A DNA stretch of 64,000 nucleotides from Yinghuangia sp045039925 (GTDB lineage Bacteria; Actinomycetota; Actinomycetes; Streptomycetales; Streptomycetaceae): assembly GCA_045039925.1 (NCBI GenBank), contig CP108401.1:124001-188000 (forward strand). The letters run 5' to 3'. Of this stretch, positions 35,033 through 42,741 are shown piece by piece. The translations under genes and the position numbers were made by a program. Below the pieces are notes generated by a model. The model saw only the letters and a program-made list of their open reading frames with translations, made no database searches and was not told where the DNA came from. Each line of letters begins with the position of its first letter. Positions within the stretch are counted from its first letter, which is position 1.

Positions 35033-36138
35033 CGGGCGCTCCCCGCCCGGAGGGGACGGCGGGTGCCGGCGGCGATTCCGGCACGGATGATTCCCGCGGA
35101 CCGGGTCGTTTGGCCCGGCCGGGCTGCCTCGGCCGCGCTCAGGAGCGTGTCGGCTGCCTGCGCCTCCGTCAGGAACCCGGCCGCGACGAGGCCGCCCGCG
35201 GTGAACGCCGCGCGGTTGAGCTTGGCGCTGAAGCCGGTCCCGGTCGCCTGTGCGGCGCATGACGCGACGTCCGACAACACGGTGGTCATCGTGCTCTCGG
35301 CGAAGGACCGGCCTCCGCCCGCCGTGATCACCGCCTGCGCGGCACGGTTGACAGGGCCTGAGTTCCGGGGGGCGGCGTCGGCCGGCGCCGTCGGTGCATG
35401 GCCGGTACGTCGCAGCTCGTCGGCGACCCAGCGGGGCAGCGGCGCGGGGAGGCGTACGGGGCCCACGGCCTCGTACGCGCCGACGCGCGAACGGTTGCCG
35501 GGCGCGATGATGTACGAGCCCTGAGCGCGTATATCGACCTGCCAAGCCAGGGCGCGCTTGAGCCCGGACCCGGTCGACGACAGCCACTGCTGGCCCGCGG
35601 GGGCCTGGTACCACACGTGCATGCCGCCGGACGGGGTGCGCACGCGGAGCGTGCTCTCGTCGTCCGCAGGGGACCGCTCGCCCCTGAGCGCCGCCAGTAG
35701 CGCGATGGTGTGGTAGCCGTTGGCGAGGCCCGTGAGGTCGACGTTCTCGTGGATGAACACACCCGGGAGAATCCGGTCGCGCGTCGGCACAGCGTCCACA
35801 TGCGCGTCCACGTCGATGACCACCAGCCCTGCGGGGCCGCAGGAGACCCCGACACCGTACGTCGGATTGCCCGTCCACCACTGGCTGATGCGTTCGTGGG
35901 ACAAGGTGGCCGCGTGGAACCCGTGGCACCACGCCCCGGTCCGGATGCACGGGCAGGAAGCGGGGGAGTGCCGACCGGTGCGAGGCGAACACGCGTCGCA
36001 GTTGGCGGCCGGCGTCTTGCCCAGGGGCGCCAGGGGATGAACGGGCCAGCCCTGAGCGGCACACCAGTGGGCGATCTTCACGGTGTCCGGACTGCGCTGC
36101 ACATCAACATTTCTGGTCCTGGGTACTCTGGTGCTCAT
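35029..36138 (-). CDS. bifunctional DNA primase/polymerase (PrimPol), cassette B
   Basis: 369 aa from the ATG at 36138, chosen because it is preceded by GACCTCGT exactly as in cassette A. Catalytic motif VVIDVDAH and TPSGGMHVWY match A. The Cys-rich insert is also kept (NCDAC, then CPC and a later CHG), which suggests a zinc site in both proteins. The helical C-terminus (SAKLNRAAFTAGGLVAAGFL) aligns with A. It differs from A in a longer N-terminal leader and a changed region around residues 265-300. Confidence 0.9.
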   Translation of the reverse strand: MSTRVPRTRNVDVQRSPDTVKIAHWCAAQGWPVHPLAPLGKTPAANCDACSPRTGRHSPASCPCIRTGAWCHGFHAATLSHERISQWWTGNPTYGVGVSCGPAGLVVIDVDAHVDAVPTRDRILPGVFIHENVDLTGLANGYHTIALLAALRGERSPADDESTLRVRTPSGGMHVWYQAPAGQQWLSSTGSGLKRALAWQVDIRAQGSYIIAPGNRSRVGAYEAVGPVRLPAPLPRWVADELRRTGHAPTAPADAAPRNSGPVNRAAQAVITAGGGRSFAESTMTTVLSDVASCAAQATGTGFSAKLNRAAFTAGGLVAAGFLTEAQAADTLLSAAEAARPGQTTRSAGIIRAGIAAGTRRPLRAGSAR

Positions 36139-36230
36139 ACGAGGTCTCATCTCGTGAAGCCGTGCATCGGCCAGTCCGAAGGTGGTAGCCGCCACCTCCG
36201 ACCTGAAGAGCCGACGCACAGCGGGATCAA

Positions 36231-36262
36231 AGGCGGGGTACCGACACCTGGGTGCCCCGCCT
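36231..36262 (-). terminator. 12-bp hairpin between the 121-aa gene and PrimPol B
   Basis: AGGCGGGGTACC (36231-36242) and GGTGCCCCGCCT (36251-36262) pair with one wobble. It starts 12 bases after the stop of the 121-aa gene, so it should separate that gene from the cassette or attenuate read-through into it. Confidence 0.6.
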
Positions 36263-36273
36263 CTCGTTGTGGT

Positions 36274-36639
36274 TCATGAGGCGAGCTGGTGAGCCCACTG
36301 GCCCGAACGTTGCATGAGTATCCCCACCTCCGGCCAGGACGCCCCGAGGTCCCTCAGCGCGCCGATCAGTTGCAGCTCGAGTTCGCGTTCCCTGGCCTGG
36401 GCGCGAAGCCTCGCCGCACGCTCCCGTTCCAGGTGGTCGTGGACGGCCGCGAGACGGTCGTCGAGGAGGCGCCAGGCGGGGCGCTCACCGTCCTTGAGGA
36501 GACCCTGCACCAGGGCCTGTCGGCACCACTCGTCCCGAGTCCGGCCGAGGCGTCGTCCGGAGATCCGCAATGCGCCGTCGCCGTCGTGGACGTGCCAGCC
36601 GACGGAGTCACGGTGAACGAACACCACGGTCTCGGTCAC
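36274..36639 (-). CDS. small protein of unknown function at the head of cassette B
   Basis: 121 aa, GTG start with GGGGAGG upstream. The N-terminal 45 residues are beta-rich (VVFVHRDSVGWHVHDGDG). The middle is a long charged helix (RLLDDRLAAVHDHLERERAARLRAQ in part) with coiled-coil character. The C-terminal 30 residues (LIGALRDLGASWPEVGILMQ) could form a small HTH. Cassette A has no equivalent gene. It sits between origin-like region B and PrimPol B, so a regulatory or copy-control role is possible. The inverted repeat TTCAA-N6-TTGAA (36661-36676) just upstream may be its operator. Confidence 0.6.
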   Translation of the reverse strand: MTETVVFVHRDSVGWHVHDGDGALRISGRRLGRTRDEWCRQALVQGLLKDGERPAWRLLDDRLAAVHDHLERERAARLRAQARERELELQLIGALRDLGASWPEVGILMQRSGQWAHQLAS

Positions 36640-36755
36640 TCAGCCACCTCCCCTGAAGCCTTCAATGTGTGTTGAAAGAGAAGGTTATCGGCCGAACCTG
36701 CGCGCCAGCGCTGACACACCGCAGGCAGGCTCCGAATCTCCGAGTGACCAAACCC

Positions 36756-37014
36756 AGAGACCGAACCGCTTCGGTCTCTTCGCTGAGTAACCCTGGAAAA
36801 CCGCAGGCCAGAGGCCTGCCCAAAGGCCTTCAGAGACTGTAGTGACTCAAGGCTCCTATCTATGACCCCACGCGCATACGCGCGCGCACACGCACAGTCG
36901 ATCTGATAGTTGGGAAAATGAGTCTCTACAGTCTCTCCGAAGGGCCAAAGAAGGGTCCTGAGCTGCACGTTTCCGAGGAACTGAGCGGCAGATACCCAAG
37001 CCCTTCCGGTCTCT
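36756..37014. other. origin-like region B (symmetric iteron array around an alternating Py-Pu tract)
   Basis: A 259-bp block with the same plan as region A. Outer inverted pair AGAGACCGAA / TTCGGTCTCT (36756-36779, perfect arms, loop CCGC); 52 bp; direct iteron AGAGACTGTAGTGACT (36832-36847); CTATCTAT (36856-36863), at the same 8-bp distance as in A; alternating pyrimidine-purine tract of 28 bases (36869-36896); GATAG (36905-36909); inverted iteron AGTCTCTACAGTCTCT (36921-36936); 53 bp; degenerate outer pair AGATACCCAA / TTCCGGTCTCT (36990-37014). The half-sites differ from A in a consistent way. It lies upstream of the 121-aa gene and PrimPol B. Confidence 0.75.
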
Positions 37015-37075
37015 CCCTGGCGGCAGGTTCAGCCCCTGCCCGGCCCCAACGCGTGTCCCCGCGTGACGAAGCCGC

Positions 37076-37186
37076 AGAGACTCAGGAGCCCGCCGCGCAC
37101 GAGCCGGGGCCGACGACCTCCGGCACGCGCAACTGTCTCGAGACGGCGACGCCTGGACGCCCCCAGGGCCAGTGACTCAAGAGACC
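37076..37186 (+). repeat. two B-type iteron copies outside the core
   Basis: A partial copy AGAGACTCAGGAG (37076-37088) and a full copy AGTGACTCAAGAGACC (37171-37186), the latter followed by GAACATCCGG, similar to the context of the solo A-type copies. No gene is supported in 36640-37380 apart from these structures. Confidence 0.65.
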
Positions 37187-37341
37187 GAACATCCGGTATC
37201 TCTCCGGGCTTTGCCCAAGTGCCGTACCAGGGCTTTCGGTCCCGGACCGCCCCCAGCAGGGTCGGCCCTCCAGCCGGTTGAACGCGTCGACAGCGAGCGG
37301 CGCTTGATCATCATCCTCGGCAGTGCCACGGATCAGAACAT

Positions 37342-37365
37342 AGTTGTAAGTACTTACTTACAACT
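37342..37365. promoter_or_regulatory. 11-bp palindromic operator before the GDSL gene, TetR-type
   Basis: AGTTGTAAGTA (37342-37352) and TACTTACAACT (37355-37365) are exact complements with a 2-base gap. The site ends 15 bases before the start codon at 37381. Such AT-rich palindromes with TAAGTA/TACTTA centres are typical TetR-family operators, and a TetR gene is two genes away (38224-38763). Confidence 0.75.
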
Positions 37366-37380
37366 GTCACTATCTGCCGC

Positions 37381-38184
37381 ATGACCACCGCGCGCATAGG
37401 CGACGGACACCAGCGCACCCGTACCGCCAAGGTCGGCGGGTACGCCAGGCCGCACCTCCTCCCCGTCCTGGCCCTGCAGGCCCTGTGGGTTCGGGCTCGC
37501 ATCGAAGAGCTGCCGCCCGCAGCAGGTCCGACCGACGGGGTCGTCGCCGGCTCCTGTGCCGGGTCTGAGCCTGCGCTTCGTCTGGCTGTCATCGGCGACT
37601 CGACAGCGGCTGGCTGCGGCGTCGACACACACGACGAAGGCATCGTCGGCGCTCTCGCCCGTGAGCTCTCGACCGCAGCTCTGCGGCCCGTCCACTGGGA
37701 GGTTGTCGGGCAACACGGCGCCACGTCGCTCCGCATCCGCCACCGACTGCTACCCGAACTCCGCCAGGAGAACTTCGACGTCGCGGTCCTCCTCGCCGGA
37801 GCCAACGACGTGCTCGGCAGGCGTACCCCCGCCGAGTGGCACGACGACCTCAGCGCCATCCTCGCCGACCTCACCGCACGAGCCGCGCATGTGGTCGTCG
37901 CCGGGATCCCGCCCTTCGCCGTGTTTCCGTCGCTGCCCGGCGCACTGGCCGGGTACCTGTCACGCCGTGCCGCAGCCCTCGACGAAGTCGCCGACGACTT
38001 GTGCGCCGGCAACCCCCGCACCACGTGGATCGACTCCGCCGGACTCATCCCCGCCGACGTTGCCGCATTCTTCGCCCGCGACCGCTTCCACCCCTCGGCC
38101 CTCGGCTACCGCATGTGGGCCCAGGCCATCGTCCGCGGCCTGCCGCTGGCCGCGGCGAACACCCTCCGCGCTGAGGCCCCGTAG
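37381..38184 (+). CDS. SGNH/GDSL-family hydrolase
   Basis: 267 aa. Block I AVIGDSTAAG carries the nucleophilic Ser (about residues 69-78), block III GANDVL the oxyanion Asn (about 140-145), and block V DRFHPSALGY the catalytic Asp/His (about 236-245). These enzymes hydrolyse esters or thioesters. There is no clear cleavable signal peptide; the N-terminus is basic and moderately hydrophobic. A palindromic operator stands just upstream. It converges on the TetR gene with a 39-base gap. Confidence 0.88.
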   Translation: MTTARIGDGHQRTRTAKVGGYARPHLLPVLALQALWVRARIEELPPAAGPTDGVVAGSCAGSEPALRLAVIGDSTAAGCGVDTHDEGIVGALARELSTAALRPVHWEVVGQHGATSLRIRHRLLPELRQENFDVAVLLAGANDVLGRRTPAEWHDDLSAILADLTARAAHVVVAGIPPFAVFPSLPGALAGYLSRRAAALDEVADDLCAGNPRTTWIDSAGLIPADVAAFFARDRFHPSALGYRMWAQAIVRGLPLAAANTLRAEAP

Positions 38185-38223
38185 CCCACGGCCGCGCGGA
38201 CCGTGCCGTTTACGCGCGGGAGT

Positions 38224-38763
38224 TCACCGGCGCTCCGCGCGGATGGAGTCGATCGCCCCCCGGCTGTCATGGGACAGGTCCGCGCCCACCGCCTGGAGCA
38301 CCATGACCAGTGACCCCGTGGCCAAGAACTGCGCCAGAGCTTCTTCCCCGGCCCCGGTGGCCTGGTCGACCTCTTCCAACACGTTGGCAAGCAACAGGCG
38401 GCAACGCGCCGCCACCGCCTCGTCGGCCCGGGCCGCGGCGCACGACTGGAGCCACAGGCCGCTGACAACCCCGTCGGCGACCAACTGTCGGAACCCGGAG
38501 CCCATCGCCTCGAACGGCTCATCGGGCGCCGCCGCCACAGAAGCCCGGAACGTTGCGCGGATTCGGGCCTCCATCTCGTCCATGCAGGCCAGGAAGAACG
38601 CCCGCTTGCTGCCGAACAGACGGAAAACGTACGGCTGCGACACGCCGATTTCGTCGGAGATCCGCTGGACCGCAGTCGTCGTCAACCCGTGGTCGGCGAA
38701 CACCCGCATGCCCGCTTCGATGGCCTCGGCCCGCCGCTGTGCAGCCGTGCTGCGCGTTGCCAT
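38224..38763 (-). CDS. TetR-family transcriptional regulator
   Basis: 179 aa from ATG 38763. The N-terminal HTH is typical: AIEAGMRVFADHGLTTTAV, ISDEIGVSQPYVFRLFGSK and RAFFLACMDEMEARI (shown in parts). The C-terminal ligand domain is helical, with VVSGLWLQSCAAA. The palindrome at 37342-37365 in front of the adjacent hydrolase gene is a plausible binding site. No similar palindrome was noticed upstream of its own start. Confidence 0.88.
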   Translation of the reverse strand: MATRSTAAQRRAEAIEAGMRVFADHGLTTTAVQRISDEIGVSQPYVFRLFGSKRAFFLACMDEMEARIRATFRASVAAAPDEPFEAMGSGFRQLVADGVVSGLWLQSCAAARADEAVAARCRLLLANVLEEVDQATGAGEEALAQFLATGSLVMVLQAVGADLSHDSRGAIDSIRAERR

Positions 38764-39074
38764 GTCCACCAATCCCGGGAGCCTGAGGATGCCAACCCTA
38801 CCGGGCCGCAGGGAGCCCTCCGTGGGCCGATTCCGCGGTTCCGTCTCGTCGTCAGAATGACGTGTTTCTACTAACTCCCTCACCGTTTCGACCGCCAGAC
38901 TCGGCGAGCCACCCTGCCCCCGGGCCAGGCCCCAGTGCCTGGGGCAACGCCAGCGGCTCCGCAAGAATCCGGGCAAGCGCAAACAGGATCCGATGAGTTC
39001 TCCGGCCACCCAACTCCCCTCGATATGGCGTGCAGGGGTAACCGGCCAGGTATCAGAGTGCCAGGGGTGCGGGT
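38764..39074. other. intergenic, nothing recognised
   Basis: This 311-base region separates the divergent TetR gene and the 424-aa gene. No coding frame or strong repeat was seen; it should hold both promoters. Confidence 0.5.
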
Positions 39075-40349
39075 TTGATCAACAACTACGAAACCGGACT
39101 CAGGACACAGGACGTTCACCAGGCGCTGCGCAATGTGGACCCGCATTCTCCTGCGCTGGTTCCGCTGACCAAAACTCGGCTGGTCGGCAGTGCCGCGGAC
39201 GTCGCCTCACTGATCCGAGGGCGCGAGTTGATCCAGGACGTCTTTGCCTTGCAGGTAATAGCAGCCAGAGAACTCGACGTCGCCCCGTCCTCTTTCGAAC
39301 GGGTGTTGGAGGTCTTGGAGACCTGCGGTCTCATTGATGTCATGCGCAACAGCCGAGGCGAGGCCGTCGGGATCATTGAGCAAGTTCCCAGTTATCGGGC
39401 CCTCTATGAAAAGCTCGGATCTGTATGGCGAGAGAGCAGGCCTCGGCAGCTGGAAGAGGAAATTCTTGCAGTTGTGCGGCGCTTGGCACGCGGGCCGATG
39501 GCGTTGGAGTCGCTTGCCGCGGAAGTCGGTGTCGATTCCAGCCCGGACGAGATCGTCGCATTGGGGAGAGAAACAAGCATCCTCAAGGTTGCGACGACGC
39601 TCGACGGGGATATTCTGTACTCTCCGTACTCGGCATTCGAGAATCCGGCGGCGGTGCGCAGGCTGCTGCATGAGCACGGCAGTTCGCAGATGCAGGCAGA
39701 GCTGGAAGCACTGCATCGGCATCAGGGCCTCGCCATCACAGCAGGCACCTACCCAATGCTCGCAGATGCCGTAGCCCGTGGACTGATATCGGCACCTTCG
39801 GTCGCGCTTCCGGACGGCAAGGAGACGCCCTTCGCCGTCCTTCCCTACTCCCTTGACCGAGAACTCCTCGTGGGGAGGAAGCCGGTGCTGGACAAGGCGC
39901 TGGCAATAGTTGCGTGCCTGCGTTGCGCCCAGAAATTCGGCGGGTTCACAAATCTCGCGGACGAGCTTGCGGTAATTTCCGCATTCCTCGACCCGGACAA
40001 GGGAGAATTGACTCCACACGGCTCGCACGAACGCCAGTATGCCTTGCTGCGAAACCTTGGAATCATCCGCTTCGGTTGCGACCCGCATCCCGGCAGAAAA
40101 TGGGTGCAGCCAGTCTTCGTCGACACGGCAGACAATCGCGAAGCGATGGAGATCGCACGCGAATTGATCGACGTCGGGGAAACCATGGCCGGCCGCACGC
40201 CTCCCCTCGAGACCCGCCGACTACTCGACGTCAACGCGTCGTACATGCGCCCGATCCAAACGGTGGCCCGTACGCGCGCGAAGCCTGATCTAAGCCCTGC
40301 TCATTACCGTGATTTCTGGTCCGCGCTGATGGAAGGGCGCTCGGAGTGA
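39075..40349 (+). CDS. hypothetical protein, possible multi-winged-helix regulator
   Basis: 424 aa with a TTG start at 39075; CAGGGG lies upstream. No signal or membrane segment. The sequence is helical throughout and has recurrent HTH-like stretches: SSFERVLEVLETCGLIDVMR (about 75-95), EEILAVVRRLARGPMALESL (about 127-146) and TNLADELAVISAFL (about 297-310). I cannot name a family. Base composition is clearly lower in GC than its neighbours, and a rare start codon is used, so it was probably acquired by transfer. A hairpin about 100 bases after the stop should end its transcript. Confidence 0.6.
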   Translation: MINNYETGLRTQDVHQALRNVDPHSPALVPLTKTRLVGSAADVASLIRGRELIQDVFALQVIAARELDVAPSSFERVLEVLETCGLIDVMRNSRGEAVGIIEQVPSYRALYEKLGSVWRESRPRQLEEEILAVVRRLARGPMALESLAAEVGVDSSPDEIVALGRETSILKVATTLDGDILYSPYSAFENPAAVRRLLHEHGSSQMQAELEALHRHQGLAITAGTYPMLADAVARGLISAPSVALPDGKETPFAVLPYSLDRELLVGRKPVLDKALAIVACLRCAQKFGGFTNLADELAVISAFLDPDKGELTPHGSHERQYALLRNLGIIRFGCDPHPGRKWVQPVFVDTADNREAMEIARELIDVGETMAGRTPPLETRRLLDVNASYMRPIQTVARTRAKPDLSPAHYRDFWSALMEGRSE

Positions 40350-40450
40350 CGGGCCCCCACGAGCTGTCGCTGTCGTAGCACCCGTAGTAGCTGGCGCATT
40401 CTTGCTATCGGCAGCCCCTCCTGCCTGCCTAGCGTCGCCGTTGCGCCGAA

Positions 40451-40480
40451 CCCACCAGCCAGGGAAGGCGGGCTGGTGGG
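40451..40480 (+). terminator. 10-bp perfect hairpin
   Basis: CCCACCAGCC (40451-40460) and GGCTGGTGGG (40471-40480) with a 10-base loop, about 100 bases after the 424-aa gene and before the GH5-like gene. Confidence 0.6.
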
Positions 40481-40624
40481 CGTGCGCGGTCCGGTGCGTC
40501 GGCGCGTTCTCGGCGCGATGCCTGCACACGCGGACGATTCCTTCTCTTCGTGCCCGGCGCACGTTCCCACGAGGGTGTAAAAGGCTGGGCGCGCCCAACA
40601 TTCCCCGAAGGAAAGACTGGTCAT

Positions 40625-42310
40625 ATGAAGAGGCTGACCCGGTTGGCAACAGTCGGGATCGCGGCGACGACCCTCGTGGCTGGAGTGTGCGCTACAGCCG
40701 CCACTGCGCTGTCACCGGGGGTAACACAAAATCCGGCCGCCCCGGCCAACGGCCCGGTACCCAAGGTCACGATGACCGCTTCGGGTTTCGTCCAGGGGAC
40801 GGAGCGGGCCGCATTCACGCCTCGCGGCGCGAATTTCGTACGCCTCGCCGCGACGCCCGGGGGCGGCCACTACCACTCCACATTCGAACCGGGTGCTTAC
40901 GACGCAACTGCGGCCAAGCAGGCGCTCGGCGCGATGAAGCACGACGGCTACAACCTGGTCCGCGTGTTCATCGACCCCGGCACGTTCACGGCACCCTTCC
41001 ACGGGAACTCCGCGAGCGTGGAAAGCCGGGAGCCCGTTCGCGCCGAATACATGGACAACGTCGCGAAATTCGTGAAGGAAGCCGGAGCCCAAGGGATCTA
41101 TGTCCTTCCCTCGCTCGACTACATTCCCGCCAACACGTACTACTACGCAATCGCGGGATCGCCCAAGGGCAACATAGACGGCGACAACACCAAGTACCTC
41201 GACAAGGACTACGTCAAGGCCAAGGCCGAATACATGGCGCAGTTCGCCAAGGCACTCATCGCGCGTGTGGGACCCCAGTACAAGAACGCGGTCCTGGCGT
41301 ACGCGTCCGACAACGAGGCGTTCTTCGACGGCAGCAAGGCGCCCTACGCCACCATGAGCGGGACGGTCACCACGCTCGACGGCAAGACGTACGACATGTC
41401 GAAGCCGGCGGATCGTCAGCAGTCCGCGGACGCGAACCTCGTCGCGTACACCCACCAGATGAAGCAGGCGCTGAAGTCAGTCGACTCGGACCTCCTCCTC
41501 ACCATGGGGTTCTTCACCAACGGTGCCGTCGGGAAGCCGGGCTTCGACGGGCTCACCGTCCACTGCAGCCACAGCTGCAACCCCAATGTCGACTACCGCG
41601 TGCCGGGTCGTCCGCTCATGGTCGCCAAGCACGGAGCCCTGGACTTCGTCGACCTTCACCTGTATCCGCGCAGCCGGGGCTACGACCTCGCCGCCGACAT
41701 GCAGACCATGGAAGGCGGACGATTCGACAAGCCGCTGCTCATCGGGGAGATGGGGGCGCTGAAGTCGATCTACGGCAACGACATCACCGCGGCCGCATAT
41801 GCGATGCGAGACCTCCAGGTCGCGACCTGCGCCTACGCCGCCAAGGGATGGGCCTTCTGGACCTGGGACACGACGGAAGACCTCGCCGAACAGAGGCGCT
41901 TCTACAACCTCAGGGACAACAGCGGAGCGATCAACGGGCAACTGGCCCCCATCGTGCGCTTCGACCCCTGTAAGAAGGAGCCGACATCGCCTCCGCCGGC
42001 GCCGACCGCGTCGCCTACTTCGCCGCCCACTGCCACGGCGACCGCCACCCCCACCGGGACGCCCACGGCATCCCCGACCACCGCGCCGACCACCGCGCCG
42101 ACGGAGTCGTCGACAGGCTCGCCGGAAGCTTCCAGTTCCGCGCCGGTGATCCCCAAGCCCAACGATCAATCCGGCCCGCCTCTCGCCGACACCGGCGGCA
42201 GCAGCCGTCTGCCTCTGCTGCTCGGCGTCGGCATCACCCTCGCCCTGCTCGGTGCCGCCGGCGCCGTGTTCATGCAGATGCGACGCAAGAAGCTCCAGAT
42301 CGCAGGCTGA
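40625..42310 (+). CDS. cell-wall-anchored glycoside hydrolase, GH5-like (LAxTG sortase substrate)
   Basis: 561 aa; ATG 40625 with AAGGAAAG upstream. A signal peptide (about 1-30) leads to a TIM-barrel-like domain (about 50-455). Candidate catalytic acids are Glu231 in YASDNEAFF and Glu375 in LIGEMGAL, matching the strand 4 and strand 7 positions of clan A enzymes. A Thr/Pro-rich wall-spanning segment (about 460-515) precedes LADTG at residues 520-524, a membrane helix and a basic tail (QMRRKKLQIAG). This is a classical sortase sorting signal of the Streptomyces LAxTG kind. The substrate polysaccharide is unknown. A 20-bp terminator follows. Confidence 0.82.
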   Translation: MKRLTRLATVGIAATTLVAGVCATAATALSPGVTQNPAAPANGPVPKVTMTASGFVQGTERAAFTPRGANFVRLAATPGGGHYHSTFEPGAYDATAAKQALGAMKHDGYNLVRVFIDPGTFTAPFHGNSASVESREPVRAEYMDNVAKFVKEAGAQGIYVLPSLDYIPANTYYYAIAGSPKGNIDGDNTKYLDKDYVKAKAEYMAQFAKALIARVGPQYKNAVLAYASDNEAFFDGSKAPYATMSGTVTTLDGKTYDMSKPADRQQSADANLVAYTHQMKQALKSVDSDLLLTMGFFTNGAVGKPGFDGLTVHCSHSCNPNVDYRVPGRPLMVAKHGALDFVDLHLYPRSRGYDLAADMQTMEGGRFDKPLLIGEMGALKSIYGNDITAAAYAMRDLQVATCAYAAKGWAFWTWDTTEDLAEQRRFYNLRDNSGAINGQLAPIVRFDPCKKEPTSPPPAPTASPTSPPTATATATPTGTPTASPTTAPTTAPTESSTGSPEASSSAPVIPKPNDQSGPPLADTGGSSRLPLLLGVGITLALLGAAGAVFMQMRRKKLQIAG

Positions 42311-42360
42311 CTCGTAGTCGGCCGGCAACCGCAAGCCACACCTGAGCTGCTACGACACTC

Positions 42361-42405
42361 GTGAGGGGCTGAACCCCGCGTCAAGCGCGGGGTTCAGCCC
42401 CTCAC
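42361..42405. terminator. perfect 20-bp inverted repeat
   Basis: Arms 42361-42380 and 42386-42405 are exact complements around a 5-base loop. It starts 50 bases after the GH5-like gene and faces the converging lipoprotein gene, so it may serve both strands. In the 431-base gap 42311-42741 nothing else was recognised. Confidence 0.8.
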
Positions 42406-42741
42406 AGAGTTCCCCAAGCCTGGGTGCCCTCGGAGACGCCATCCCCTCGCGGGCATCATGCCAGCGACGTCGACCCCCCGATCAAGAATGTGACCTAGCT
42501 GCCGATCCACCATGCCGCGCAACTGGACACCGGAGCCGACAACCGGCTCGACTCGCCGATGGAGGCAGCGCTCTCCGGTGGTTGGCGGCCACTGCACACA
42601 TGTGTCGTCGGGCCTGTGCAGACAGATGTCGTGGCGGTACGCGACCACTCCCGCGCTGGGTTCGCCCACGAGCCGCGCCAGGACGTAGCCGGCGTGGTTG
42701 GGGCCAGGGAGTTCGGTCGACGGTCGTGTCGGTTCCGCGGG

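Noticed and set aside
36918..37175. 85-codon open frame starting inside origin-like region B
   Set aside because: It overlaps the inverted iteron and outer repeat; Pro/Ser-rich translation typical of a chance frame.
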